Assembly (NCBI RefSeq): GCF_963422355.1
Contig: NC_085088.1
Span: forward strand, 186,001-250,000
Reading direction: 5' to 3'
DNA: 64,000 nt
Source of the DNA: Corticium candelabrum
Taxonomy: Eukaryota; Porifera; Homoscleromorpha; Homosclerophorida; Plakinidae
Below the pieces are notes generated by a model. That model ran no database searches and was not told the DNA's origin. It saw only the letters and a list, made by a program, of their open reading frames with translations. This document shows, one piece after another, positions 17,121 through 32,100 of the stretch. Both the position numbers and the translations under genes were made by a program. The stretch's first letter is position 1. Every line of letters begins with the position of its first letter.

Positions 17121-20100
17121 GTGGGCATGGCGAAACGCATGCGTTTCACAGCTCTTTGGCTGACAACTGTCACTTTTTGTGTCTGGTGTATTACGCGGGC
17201 ACGAGCTGTTGTCGCCGCGACAGTCGTTAATGTTAAAGAGAATACATCGCCTGGAGTCTTAGTGGCGGATATAAGTTTGCCTCAAGGTTTGACTGCTTGG
17301 ATGTACGAGTTGAACGACGACGGGTCGATTTACACACAGCTTGTAAACGCACACTTTGAGGTCGATGTGTCCAGTGGAGTCGTGCGTACTCGTGCGTCTT
17401 TGGATTTTGAAGACGTAACGAAACGAACGTGGAGAGTTGTTGTTGTGGCTCGAAAAGAAGGCAGAAATGCGGGGTCTGTGCCGCAGATGTTGTTTGTTCA
17501 TGTGCTGGACGAGAACGACAATCCACCGCGTTTTTCTAAAAGGGAATATCACGGGTTTGTGAAAGAGAATGAAGGGATTGGTACAGTTGTGTCTGGTTTG
17601 AGTGGAGCGTTTGTAACAGACTCAGACTCTCCATCGAATGGTGTAGATTTGTTGACTTTCAGAGTGCTGTCTGGAAACAACAGAACGAGTTTTGTAGTCA
17701 GAGGTAGAAAAGGGGCAGGTGGAGACTTGATATTTCTGGAAGTTATTACAACAAAGCGATTAGACAGAGAGGAACAGAAAGAATATGATCTGGTCATTGA
17801 GACGTCAGACAGTTGGCATAATGATTCTTGTCATGTCACTGTTGTAGTCTTCGATGTCAATGATAACTCTCCTGTGTTTGCATCATCTGGCTATCAAGTC
17901 ACCATACCTTCTGACCTTCGCCCGGGGACCTCTGTTGCTCACCTGTCTGCCACTGATAAAGACGATGGTCTGTATGGTGAAATCTATTATAGTCTTAGTG
18001 TAGCTGGCAACTCAAACTTTTCCATTAATCCATACACGGGAATTGTCTCAACAACTCGATCTCTTATTGGAGCTAGTGGTCAGTCAGTTCTAACAATTGA
18101 AGCTCGGGATAGACAGACAGGGAAGCAACAGATCAGTTCAACTACTCTGTTGACAATCACAGTCAAGGAAGCTAATTACTATTCTCCTCAGATTAATGTC
18201 AGGTTTTCTCTTCCTGCTGCAGTAGGTACTGGTAGTGTTCATGAGAGTGCTCCAGTTGGCATGTCAGTTTCAACCGTGACTGTGGTAGATCTTGATAAGG
18301 GAGTGAATGGAATAACTACTTTAAATATCAGTAGTGGCAATGAAGATCAGACATTTAAAGTTGCAGACAATGGAAATGGGCAATTTGTGTTGGAACTTAA
18401 TCGTCGTTTGGATCGTGAGAAAGTCGCTCAGTACGCATTGCAATTGATGGCAAGTGATATTGGAGAACCAATGAAAATTACTAGTGCCATCATAATGATA
18501 CAGGTGTTGGATGATAATGATATGACACCACAGTTTGAAAAGAGTCACTACGATGTGAACGTTGATGAATCTGTATTGATTGGAAGTCAGGTAGCTTTTA
18601 TGACAGCCACAGATAGAGATATTGGAATCAATGCTAAAGTTTTGTATTCCATCAAGAGTGGAAACAATCCGAAATGGTTCTCTATCGATTCTGTGACCGG
18701 TCAGATTAGGACAGTAAGTTTACTTGATGCAAAGGAGAATGGGTTGTTTCAACTGGTTATCATGGCACAAGACCAAGGAGCAGTAAGACTGTCATCTTCT
18801 ACTGTAGTCACTGTCACTGTCAGTGATAATAATAATCACTCTCCTATGTTTGACTGGTCATCATACACAGCTAAAGTAAGAGAGAGCACTGAAATTGGGA
18901 GTGAGGTTATGAATTTGACTGCAACAGATAGAGACGTTAGCAACAATGGTATTGTATCATACTCTATCATTTACAACAACCCTCAGAGACCAGATCCGTT
19001 TGTCATCAACAGTACAACTGGTGTTGTGTTTACAACATCTGCTCTAGATTACGAGTTGAGCTCTTGGTATTCTCTTACTGTAAGAGCTAGTGATTATGGA
19101 ACACCGTATTTACAACATTCGGATGTCACACTCACTGTCCACGTGGTGAACGAGAACGACAATGCTCCAAGGTTTTCTCCATCATCATACTCACCTCTTG
19201 TAGCTAGTACAGCTCCTGCAGGGACAACAGTAACTCGTCTCAAAGCTATTGATGATGACTTGGACAGTTTGACATTTACTTTGGCTAACGGAGATCAAAC
19301 TAAGTTTAATGTAACGCATGATGGTTATGTGATTGTACTAATTTCACTGGGAACAAGACTGCCTGAGTACGTACTGAAAGTTTTAGTCAGTGATGGAAGG
19401 TACAATGCAACAGCAAGAATTATAGTCACTATTTACGACTCAGCTCTTAGAATACCTGTTTTTCAAACATCTTCTGGGTATTCATTTTCAGTGTCAGAAG
19501 TTGCATCAATAGGTCATATAGTAGGTCGTGTGCAAGCATTTTCAACAGACAATTTATCAGTCACTTACAACATTGCAGATGGAAATCAAGATGGGGTATT
19601 TGGTGTCAACCAGTCAGGTGACATCGCCTTGCTTAGAAGAATGGACTATGAGAAGCAGAAGGTTTATTCACTGGCAGTCACAGCGGTTGATAAGTCAGGA
19701 TCTGTTCAAAGAACAGGAGTAGTGTCTGTTTCAATTCAAGTCATTAATGTTAATGATGAGCTTCCAGTTTTTTATGAAGATCTTAAGAAGGAAGTGATTA
19801 TAAGTCAGAATGCGACAAAGGGTAGCCATGTGTTGACAGTGAGGGCAAGTGATGCAGATAATGACCCTCTCACGTACTCTTTGCATGGCTCCTCAGAAGT
19901 TGTGTCTCACTTTACAATGAAAGATAGCTACAGTGGCATTATTGTAACGAAGAAGACATTTTTAGACAATGACCCACCTCTGTTGTTTCCAGAAGTCAAC
20001 ATTGAAGTAACTGATGGGCTACATTCAGCCAGTTATTCATTTGCTGTTGTCATTGAGGACAGCAATAATCAATACCCACAATTTAGCTCTTCTATTGTTG

Positions 20101-23100
20101 AATTTAATGTTTCAGAGGATGCCACAGTTGGACATGTGATAGGTTCTATTGTGGCTCAAGATCATGACTTAGAGTACAACTCTGTGCTCCGTTATTTGAT
20201 TACAGCTGGAAATGATGGTTCAAAATTTGCTATTGATTCCATCACAGGAGTCTTATCTGTACAGTCAGCATTGGATTATGAGACTGTACGTTTGTATAAT
20301 GTGACTGTAACTGTTGGTGATGTCGGCTTTCCTCGTCTCACTTCTACATCTCATGTTGGAATTCATATTGTCAATGTAAATGACTTACCTCCAGAGTTTG
20401 TTGATGCATTTTACATTGTGTCAATATCAGAAAGCACACCTGTAAGTCAAACGATTCTTACTGTCACCGCAATCGATCCAGATGACTGCTCTGTGACCTA
20501 CGAGATAGCAAGTGATGTAAGAGGTAGATTTAGTGTTGATCAAACATCAGGTGTTGTGCGTGTTGCTAAAAGTTTAGACAGGGAATCCACACCAGAATTT
20601 CAATTTTATATTCGGGCATTTGATGGTGCACCTAGTCTGTCATCATTGGTCAGAGTACGAGTTCATTTGATTGATGAAAATGACGAGCCACCAAAGTTTC
20701 TGTTGTCACAATATGATATCACTGTCCGTGAAGATCTTCCAGTAGGATCAGTAGCAGTGACACTCTATGCTCAAGATTCTGATGAAGGATCTAACAGCAT
20801 TGTGAAGTATCAGATGAGGACAGGAGATGTAACAACATGGATGGTTGATGATGTTACTAGTTCCATCATATTACTTCGAAGTCTGAAGAAGAATGAACAG
20901 TTTCGTGTTGAGGTGATTGCAACTGATGTAGTTTCTCCATATCAAATAGCTGCCACAACAGTAATGATCAATGTCTTAGAAACAAACAGAAACTACAATC
21001 CACCGTTATTTCCAGGTTTTATCTCTATGGGTGTGATACATGAAAATGCAGCTATCTCAACACCAGTTATGACAGTAACAGCAATTGACGAGGACATGGA
21101 TGAAAATAGTGACATTATCTACACAGTTAGAGGTGGTAGTGGAGTGGGGTTGTTTACTATCGATAAACAAAGTGGAGAGGTAACTGTTCTGTCACAAGTA
21201 GACTATGAGAAATCATCATATTATACATTACTGATCCATGCTCATGACCAGGGACTTATTCCTCTGACTGTTGAAACTGACATTGTTATTAATGTCATTG
21301 ATATTAATGATAACAACCCTGTAGCTGATGACGATGTAATTAAAGGCTTGGTATTTCCTTGTGCTGGAAGTGGAGGGTTTGTTGCTGCAGTTTATGCGTC
21401 AGATGTGGACAATGGGTATGGTGGAGATGTTTCATATGCCATCACATCTGGAAACAGCCTTAGAAGGTTTTCTATTGATTCTATTACTGGAATTGTGACA
21501 TCATTATCTGGTATTGATTCTGATGGATTATCTCAATATAATCTGCTCATTACATTGTCTGACAATGGAACTCTGCACTTGAGTTCAACTGCGGTTGTAA
21601 CTGTCAATGTTGTTGATTGTTCTGATCAGAATTTGCAATTTGTAGGTCTCCCATATGTCAGTCAAGTGCAAGAGAATTACAACAGCTTGTATTTATTCCA
21701 AGTTGTAGCTCAATATGGGAATTCTGCTGACTCTATTATGTTCATGCTACATGACACATTTCATGGTTTGTTTTCAATAAATTCATCTACTGGTGTTATC
21801 TCTTGCCAGCCACTTGACTATGAGACTGAGCAACAGTACAATCTAACAGTTACCGCAAAGAGTAGGTCCAACACAGCCTCAACTAATGTCGCTGTTTTTG
21901 TGATCAATGAGAGAGACAAGCCGGTGTTCACAAACTTGCCGACAAACATTTATGTTCAAGAATCGTTTGCCATTAATCGCGTAATTATGTCAGTTACCGC
22001 TGTTGATCCTGATGGATTACCACATACAAACATCTTGTATTCCATTGTGTCAGCTGATGAAGACATCCTGTCTGTGTTCATTATAAACTCAGTATCAGGA
22101 GATATCAGTCAAAATGGTTCAGTAGACTATGAAAGAAGAAACCAGTACAGCGTGTACGTGGAAGCAAAATACAACAACTCTCACCTCTTTAGTTGGAGTT
22201 ATCTTACTATCATTGTGCTTGATAATGATGACAATCTTCCTGTGTTTGACCAGAGCCCTTTCTATTATGTCATGGTGCCCAGTCTCTCAATAGCGAATAT
22301 GACACTTATTACAATACATGCTGTGGACTATGACACAGGAACTAATGCTGCTATTGAGTATGCTGTAGCACCATCCAATCAATCACATTTTTCTATTAAT
22401 CATCTAACTGGAACTCTGCAAATGAGACAGCCATTAGCTGGACAGACAGCTACAGTTACAGTTATTGCTAGGAATCCAACAAATATTGCCAGACAGACAA
22501 AAGTTGATATCATTCTGTCAGTTCAGATGCCATCAAGTTTCATTCCAGTGTTTGCTACTCCCAAGGTTATTTCTCTGTCTCTTCGAGAATCTTTAGGTAT
22601 CAACACTGTAGTTGCTATGGCAACTGCTACATCATCAGGATCAGCCACGGTTCAGTATGAAATAGCAGGTGGGAATGTGGATGGAGCATGGAGTGTAGAT
22701 AAAGTGAAAGGGAGTTTAGCAATAGCTAAAAAGCTGGTATATGAGCGAGTGAGTAAGTATAATCTTGTTATTAGAGCAATTGTTCAGCAGAAACTTCCAC
22801 AGACTGATGAAAAGACATTTGTAATCAATATTCTACCTGTCAATGATCATAAACCATGGTTTACTCAACCAAATCCTTGTACTGTGTTCATTGAAGAAGA
22901 TCAGCCTACAGGATTGTTTGTTACTCGTGCCACGGCTTCTGACTTGGATGCAGGCAGGGATGGTCACATAAGATATTCATTGGCTGGTAGCTCTGTGTTC
23001 TCCATTGACACAGTGACAGGTGTTGTTACAACCACTTCTTCGTTAGATTATGAAACTCGTTCATCATATGTTCTTTATGTACAAGCACATGATTTTGGTT

Positions 23101-26100
23101 TACCTGCTCTAATGGCAGATGTTGAGCTTAAATTGATTGTCAATGTTGTGGACCTGTTGGATGATCAACCTGTATTTCATCAAGTCTATTCAGCAATGAT
23201 ACCAGAGAATTCTCCAGTAGGTACTACTCTGGTGGCCGTCTCTGCTATGGATATTAACAAAAAGCCTACCTACTACTCACTCACATCACTAAACATGGCT
23301 GAATTGTTTTGTATTAATCCACTATCTGGTGATATCATTATAGCATCACGCCTCGACAGAGAAAATATGAATTATTTTGAACTGTCTATAACAGGTAGTA
23401 ATGGATTAACAGAATCTCAGACTGTTGTGTCAGTTCACTTACAAGATGTGAATGATAATGCACCTCGCTTTAATCAGTCTTTGTATTCTTTTTTGATGAA
23501 AGAGAATAGGACATATGGGCAACAGCCATTTTTTCTGTCTGCTCAGGACAGTGACTATGGTGCCAATGGAACAATTACTTACTCAATGGTCACATCATCA
23601 TCAGCAAACTTACAAGTTACATCAAATGGCTCAGTGACTGTCAGAATTCCATTGGACAGAGAGAAATCTTCATTTGAACACTTTATTGCCGTAGCATCAG
23701 ATGGTGGTGTGCCATCTTTGTATGGCTATGCTAAGGTTGAAGTGTCAGTAACAGATGTCAATGACCACACTCCCATTTTTACATCAGCTAGTTATGAGGC
23801 TAGTGTACGTGAGGATGCAGCATTAGGGACAACAGTAGCTTGTGTAGTGGCTACAGACTTAGATGTGGGAGAAAACGGGAAAGTAAGATATCGAATTATT
23901 TCAGGAAATTCAGGAAATATATTTGAAATCAACTCATTATTGGGAGCAGTCATGCTTAAAGCCAATCTTAATTCTGAAAACAAAGCTACATATCATCTGA
24001 TTGTTGAAGCAGCTGATGGAGGCCAACCACAGAAAATGTCAACAACAATACTTTTTGTTATTATACTGGATGCTGCAAGTGCACTACCTCAGTTTAGTCG
24101 ATCTGTATATCAAGCAAGTGTTAATGAAGAGAGTATGGTTGGTGCATTTGTTACACATGTAGTTGTGACATCCATTCCTAGTGTTGTATACAGTCTTGTG
24201 GAGACAACTGATGCAAGGAAATTTTCAATAAATAGCAACACAGGAGTTGTCACTACAGCTGCATTGCTTGATCGTGAAACACAAGACTCATTCAAACTAA
24301 CAGTCAATGCCACAGATGAGTACAGCCAGTGCAACAGTGTAGAAATTCTTATCACTGTCAATGATTTAAATGACAATGCTCCTAAATTTCAGCAAGAACT
24401 TTATGCAACCTTTGTCCCAGACGATGCTCCATTAGGACTGGAAGTGCTTGTTGTGTTTGCTGTAGATCAGGATGTGGGCAGCAATGGCAATGTGAGCTAC
24501 AGATATGTCAAGTCATCTTCCTGTTTCAGTCTTGATCAAAGGACAGGAAACTTCACAACCAACTGTTTGCTGACTGGAATGGGAGGAGAAACATTTCATT
24601 TGGTAATTACAGCCGATGACCATGGGTATCCTTCATTTTCTGCTCTACAGCAAGCCATCATATATGTAACTGTCACTGAACCTCATTACCCTAAGTTTAA
24701 CAAGGCTCTTTACAATGTATCTATTGTGGTTCCAGTTGATGTTGATGTTGTCACAGTTTCTGCTACTGATGTTGATACCAATGAAACACTCACATATTCT
24801 ATTGTTTCTGGTGACACCCAAAATCATTTTTCAATTGATTCGATGACCGGTCGAATAATTGTGAGGCAACATGTGGGAATTAGTTCATTTTACAAATTGA
24901 AGGTAGCTGCTTCTGATCGTGTACATGTCAACTACACTGTTGTATTGGTTTATGTTTCAACTCTGTTTGAGTTTAGCCAATCACATTACAGTATTTCTGT
25001 CAGTGAAGGAGCACCTATTGGTACAGTAATCCTTAGTTTCAACCTTTTGACAGCGATGCGAGATGTTACATTCTCTTTGTCCACTCCTTTTACTGAGTTT
25101 ATGATGAGACAAAATGCATCACTGTTTATAGATGATCATCTGGACAGAGAGACTCGTTGCTTTTATCACTTTTTTGTGATTGCTAAATCTTCAGATTTGT
25201 CACGTATTGCTTCAGCTGAAGTCAATGTCACTGTTGCAGATGTTAATGACAATGCACCACAATTTGTTGGACAGCAGCCTTTTATGGCCTATTTCAGAGA
25301 AGGACAACCTGCAGGCACCACCATATATCAGATGTTTGGACATGATGATGATGAAGGAGTAAATGCAGAGATTTCCTTTCAATTAGTGGGTGTGTATCCG
25401 GGACTGCCATTCACCTTGTTGTCTGGTGGTCAAATTGTGGCTTCACAGAATTTAGATTCTGGCACATATGTGAGCTATCAGATTGAGATCAAATGTTTTG
25501 ATTCTGGCAGACCTAGTTTGTCATCCACTGTACGGGTTAGTCTTTCCAAACTAGCTCATTCTGTTGTTGTCCCATTGTTTGAACATTCATCGTACATATT
25601 AAGTGTATCAGAAGATTCACCAGTTGGCTCAACAGTGAGTTTTATTAGAGCTGTAGCAAGAGTCGGCTCTAAGGTCACATACTCAATCAAAGCTGGAGGA
25701 GACAAGTTTGCAGTCGATTTAAATGGGGCTTTGATAGTTAGTAAGACTTTGGACTTTGAGAGCAGACAACAGCATTTGTTGATAGTTCAAGGGGCTGATG
25801 AAATGCATACTACTGATGTGACTATTAAAATTGATGTGTTGGATGTAAATGACAACAGCCCTCGCTTTCTATTAGGAGATAATCTCTTTTTCTCGGTAAA
25901 TGAAGGTCACAGGGTTAAAAGTTTTCTTCTCAATGTGCTAGTAACTGATGTTGACAGTGGTGTCAACAGTCTTTTATTCTATCAGCTGGAAAACAAATAC
26001 AATGAAATGTTTTGGATAAATTCCTCAAATGGAGACTTGTTTCTCAATCAATCCCTTGACTATGAACAAGTTCCAGAGTATTTGTTCAAAATTTGGATCA

Positions 26101-29100
26101 GAGACTCTGGGCAACCACCACTTTATACTATGGTGACTACACGCATCACAGTGATTAATATAAATGATGAAAAGCCTTATTTCAATGAGAAAAATGTTCA
26201 GCTTCAAGTGTCAGACAAAACACAGAAAGGCGTTGTGATTGGCCAAGTGTTGGCCATTGACAAAGACAATCTGGGAGCATTGCTGTACTCATTCCATTAT
26301 GGAAATGATGATGGAGTGTTTAGAATAGGGAGGAATACTGGTGTTTTTGTGTTGGAGAAGGCGAGACATAATGGCTTTTATCGCTTGAACGTAAGTGTAA
26401 CAGATGGTTTGTTTACTGCATACAGTCAAGTTGTGATTGTTGTTGGTGATGTGAATGAGCACATTCCGCAGTTTGTGTCAGGTACGTGCAGAGGGTCAGT
26501 TGATGAAGGCTCTCCCAATGGGACATATGTGAAAACGCTGCATGTTCTTGATGCAGACTTTGGAACAAATGGGATTGTCACGTTTCAGGTACTTGGGAAC
26601 TCCAAACTACGTGTAGAGCAAACAACAGGGAAAGTGTTTACAAGTGCATCATCAAACGATCTGTACCGACCAAGCAGTTGTAATCATTGTATTGTTTCGG
26701 CTCAAGTGTTGGCATCAGATGGTGGAGGAAACACTGCATACTGTCAGCTGGATGTGACTCTGAACGATATAAACAATAATGCACCTGTGTTTACTACTGC
26801 AGTGTATAATGCTGCTGTAGAAGACAGCAAGCTGAGTGGAACGTTATTATTAAGTGTGAGTGCTGACGATGCAGATGAAGGTACAAATAGTCAAATTGTG
26901 TATAGCATTTTTGGAAACTCCACATCAGCAAGAATGTTTGGAATTCAAGCCAATGGTTCTATCTGGCTTGTTGGGCAGTTGAATGCTAAAATCAAAATGT
27001 CACATCAATTTAAAGTGCAAGCAACGGACAAAGGCAATCCATCACTTTCATCAACAGCTGATGTAGTTATCTCTGTACTTGACAGGATGAGCCACCCACC
27101 AGCATTCTCACAGGCCAAATACAATGCTACAGTTTATGAGAATGTTCCAAAGGGTACTGCAGTGATCACAGTGAATGCAACCAGTCAGGATGGACGTGTT
27201 TACTATACAGCACCAGTTGGAAACTCAATGAGGACAAACAAGCCAAGAACCTTTTACATGGATATGCTAACAGGTCAACTAAAAACAAAGGAAACTCTTG
27301 ATTATGAAATGAACAGTGAATATCTTATTGTCGTCCAAGCTGAGAACGCTATAGCAACAGTTTACAGTACTGTGTTAATCCATGTTATTGATGTTAATGA
27401 CAATGCACCAACATTTCCTATAGTTCGCTATTGCTTTTCTGTGCATGAAAACAGTTCAGTTGGAACAACAGTTGGAAGGACATTAGCCTCAGACAGTGAC
27501 TCTGGCCAGAATGGCTTAGTGATTCATGAAATTATTGAACCAGCTGCTAAAGCATTGTTTAGTATTGACAGCAAGGAAGGTTGGGTAACAACAGAAACTG
27601 TATTTGACTATGAAGACACGGTCCATAATACAATTATATTTGTAGTTGTGGCAACAGATGGTGGGTCACCTCCCAAGTCAGGAAATGCATTGATTGAAGT
27701 AAAAGTGGTTGATGTCAATGACAATGCACCATACTTTAGTCAAGATTTTTATTCGCTGGCAATAAGAGAGGATGTGCCTTCAGGATTTAGAGCATTTGCT
27801 GGTATTTCAGTTGCAGATGTTGATGAACAAGCCACATTTACTTACACTATCAGTGGAGGAAATGACAGTGACATGTTTGCTGTTGTGCCAGGTACAGGCA
27901 TGTTGCAGGTACAAGGCATGTTGGACTATGAGAAAACAACTAGTTATAACTTAATGGTAATTGTAAGTGACGGACTGTACAGAGCCACAACAAATGTTCT
28001 TGTGAATCTGCTGGATGTCAATGATGTCACTCCTGTTTTCACATCTAAGCAATATTTCATTTCTGTTTATGAAAGTGTGCCTATTGGAAGTTCCATTATT
28101 TCTGTGACTGCCAATGATGGAGATGCAACCCCTGATGTTGTGACATACAGTTTGCAAGGATCTGGTCAAGCATTGAAATTAGTCATCAATGCACATTCTG
28201 GATTGGTGACAACATCTGGGACACTAGACAGGGAGACAAGTGAGAGAAATGTTTTTGTTGTTCTGGCTGTTGATCAAGTTGGTCATGTTGGTCACAGTCA
28301 GCTGGAGCTGACTCTGATTGATGTCAATGATGAAGCACCTGTATTTGAAGATGGTCCATACATTGCTCATGTTGAAGAAAACATGCCAGGTGGAACAATT
28401 GTTGGGCATTTTACAGCTCATGATAGAGACAAAGGAGATAATCAAAAGATTACTTATTCACTTCTTGCTAATCCAGGAAATTATTTTGCAATTGATTCTG
28501 TGTCGGCTATGATTGTAACTCAATTTGCTCTTGACAGAGAAGCCATCTCTCAACTGACTGTTACAATAGAGGCTGTTGATGCTGGGATTTTTAGATTGAC
28601 TGGTCAGACAAATGTAACAGTAGAGGTGACAGATCAAAATGACAACTCTCCACATTTCCCAAGCAGCAACATGTTGGTGAGAGTGTATGAGGATGTCACT
28701 ACTGGTTGGAGACTTATACAGCTGTCCGCTATAGACAGAGATGTTGGACAGAATGGTCAGCTGACATATGCAATCACGGCAGGAAATACGCAGTCTCTGT
28801 TTACTATTGAAGCAAAGTCTGGAATTGTCAAACTGTCTAAATTGCTTGATCGTCGTTCAATGTCTTGGTATCATCTGACAATTGATGTATGTGATTCTGG
28901 TTTTCCTACAAGACGGGGGACTGGAACGCTTGATATTGTTGTACTAGATGCCAATGACCACACCCCACAGTTTTCACAAATCACTTACCATGTAACTGTG
29001 CAAGAAAATGCACTAATTCACACTGAATTGTTGGTGGTGAATGCAACAGATAGTGATGAGGGAACTAATGGACAAGTCTCATTTAGTCTAATGAGTGGAG

Positions 29101-32100
29101 ATTTAGCAAACAAATTTCAATTGTCTCATGAAGGCAGACTGAAGATTGCTGATCATTTGGACTATGAGGTAGTGAAGCTCTATAATCTCACTATTGCAGC
29201 TGCAGATGCTGGATATCAACGGCAAAGGACAGCAACAGCTAAAGTTCAGGTATTTGTGACAGATGTGAATGATAACAAGCCAGTTTTCAAGCACTTGGTT
29301 TATGCTGCAAGTGTTACGGAGAACAGTAAATCTGTAACAAGCTTGCTTCAAGTCTCAGCTTCAGATCAAGATTCTGGACTAAATGGTCAGATTGTTAAAT
29401 ATGAAATTACTAAAGGAAACAATGACAAACAATTCACAATTGACTCATTGAGTGGGGTGATTTCAGTTGGCAGTCAACTTGATAGAGAAACATTTAGCAA
29501 ATACACATTGACGGTGATTGCAGTGGATGGAGGCAGAGCACCATTGAGTGGGTCTACAATAGTAGATGTGACTGTTTTGGATATGAATGACAATCCAAGT
29601 AAGGGAGGTGAGCGTACCATCTTTGTGAATGGATACAAAGGGCAATTTGTAGCTGGAGTTATTGGAACTGTGAATGCTGGAGATTTAGACAGCAGTGATG
29701 TGTTTTCATGTCATCATGTAGACAGCACTGCATCAGACATCATGACAATTAACAAAACCAATTGCGATGTTGTATTACTGACTTCTAATCCAACAGATGG
29801 TCTCATGGTCAGATTAACTGCTAATTCAAGTGATGGATCTCATCCAGATGTCTCAGTGACAGTAAACACTGTATTTAGATACTTTAATGATTGTGCAACA
29901 GAACGAGGTCTTTCCCTTGAACTCAATGTCACACCTGTTCAGCTGCTTGATCATGGAATAGAGATACTTCAAAATGCCTTAGCTACAAGTTTAGTGGTTG
30001 ATCCATCATATGTCAATATCTTTAGCATTCAGGAAAGTGTCTTGAGGCCAAAATCTGCAACTGTAGTTACGTTTGTTGTTGAACAAGGTGGTAACTATTG
30101 GTCAGTGGACCAACTTATTGCCAGTGTTAGTGTCAACCGAGAGCAAATCAATGTGTTGAGTGGAGTAACCATTTTGTCAATACCATTTGACTTATGTGCT
30201 CCTGAACCATGTTATCACAGATCGCAGTGTATGAACAGAGTTGCATCTTTGAAAACATTGTACCGAGTTGACGGGATATCAGCTTCATTTATTAGTGTTT
30301 TCTTTGAGAGGGAGTATCAATGCAAGTGTGAACCAGGATCAACTGGTAGACATTGTGAAACAAATATTGATGATTGTGCTTTCTTTCCTTGTCAAAATGG
30401 AGGAACATGTGTAGACATGCTGCAGGGCTACTCATGCAGTTGTCCCTCAGGAACATCAGGAAATAATTGCCAGATTTCTACCGACTCCCAGTTAAGCAGT
30501 TTGTGCCAGAATGGAGGAACATATTCTAATCGAGATGGTGGTTACGAATGTCAATGTCACAATGCATACTTTGGACACAACTGCCAGTTCTCAGTGTTTT
30601 CGACTGTTAACAGTTGCAGTAGTTCACCTTGTTTGAACAGTGCCGTTTGCAGTGCAGGACCGACTGGATACACATGCTCATGTCAGCTGGGTTTCACAGG
30701 TCATCTATGTGAACAGCCAACATTTCTTACGTTGCCTTGCACATCTAATCCTTGTCTTCATGGTGGGATATGTTTCCCAAAGGGTGAAACCTTCTACTGT
30801 GATTGTCCTGAAGGATTTGTTGGTAAAACATGCTCTTGGAATGTAAATCCATGTGACTTATTGCCTTGTCTAAATGGTGGTACATGCTACCGAGGACAGT
30901 TTAGTATGTTTGCATGTGATTGTGTGTCTGGATTTTCTGGACAGAGATGTGAGAAGGCACCTAGACTTTGCCGTTCTAATCCATGCAGAAATGCAGGAGT
31001 GTGCATTGATGATGGTGTGTCTGATGACTATTACTGTAACTGTCCTGCCTTGTATTATGGAAAGAGTTGTCAGTATGCTGTTTATCCTCCAGACTACTGC
31101 TTGAGCTCCCCGTGTCAGAATGGAGCTACATGCACCACAGGACGAGATACTTTCACTTGCACTTGTCCAGCAGGGTTCAAGGGAAAAATATGCTTATTAA
31201 TTGACACCGTATCAGAGGTGTGTGCTAACAATCCATGTCTTCATGGCAGCGCATGTCTTGTAAAAGCTGCATCGTTTAACTGTCAGTGTTCTGCTGGTTT
31301 TTATGGTGACTTGTGTCAGAATAGATACAATCCGTGTAATACAGCAGTGTGCTACAATGGAGGGACATGTCAGCCAGGAATTAATGCCTTTACCTGTTTA
31401 TGTCCAGAGGGAGTAGCTGGGCGTTTTTGTGAAGTTTTTTGTCCTAGTGGTATGACAGGAAATAGCTGTGCTCAACCAATAGATGCGTGTGATCATTTAG
31501 GTGTGTCATATTGTAAGAATGGTGGGACATGCGAGTCTCTAGATGGCAAAGCTATTTGTCATTGCATTACTGGCTTCACGGGTGAACAATGTAGTGATGA
31601 ACAAAGCTGCACATCCCTTCCTTGCAAACATCATGGAACATGCACTTCAAAATCAACTGGTGGTTATGAATGCAGCTGTTCAGAGGGATACAAAGGCCCT
31701 AATTGTGAATTGACAACTGCAAGTTTTCAATTGAGATCATTTCGAGCGTTCAGCACTGCTACTATTGCAGCTTATGGTTCTCTTCAACTGGAATTTATCA
31801 CAGTGACATCTAGAGGACTGCTTTTGCATAACAGCCAGTGGCAGAATGGACGGGCTGTCGATTTTATCACAATACAGATTATAAACGGGCATGTAGCAAT
31901 GGCAGTAAATCTGGGAGATGAGACAGAGACACTAATTGTTAGTGATGTCATTGTGTCAGATGGTCAGTGGCATTCAGTAGGAATCTCATATGCAGGATGT
32001 GTAAGCTTATCATTCGACCTGTGTTGTGCACATTGAATGTATGTTGATTGGGTTTTCAATTAGGAATTCAGTTTGTCTGTTGACTCGTGTGATGCTGGCA

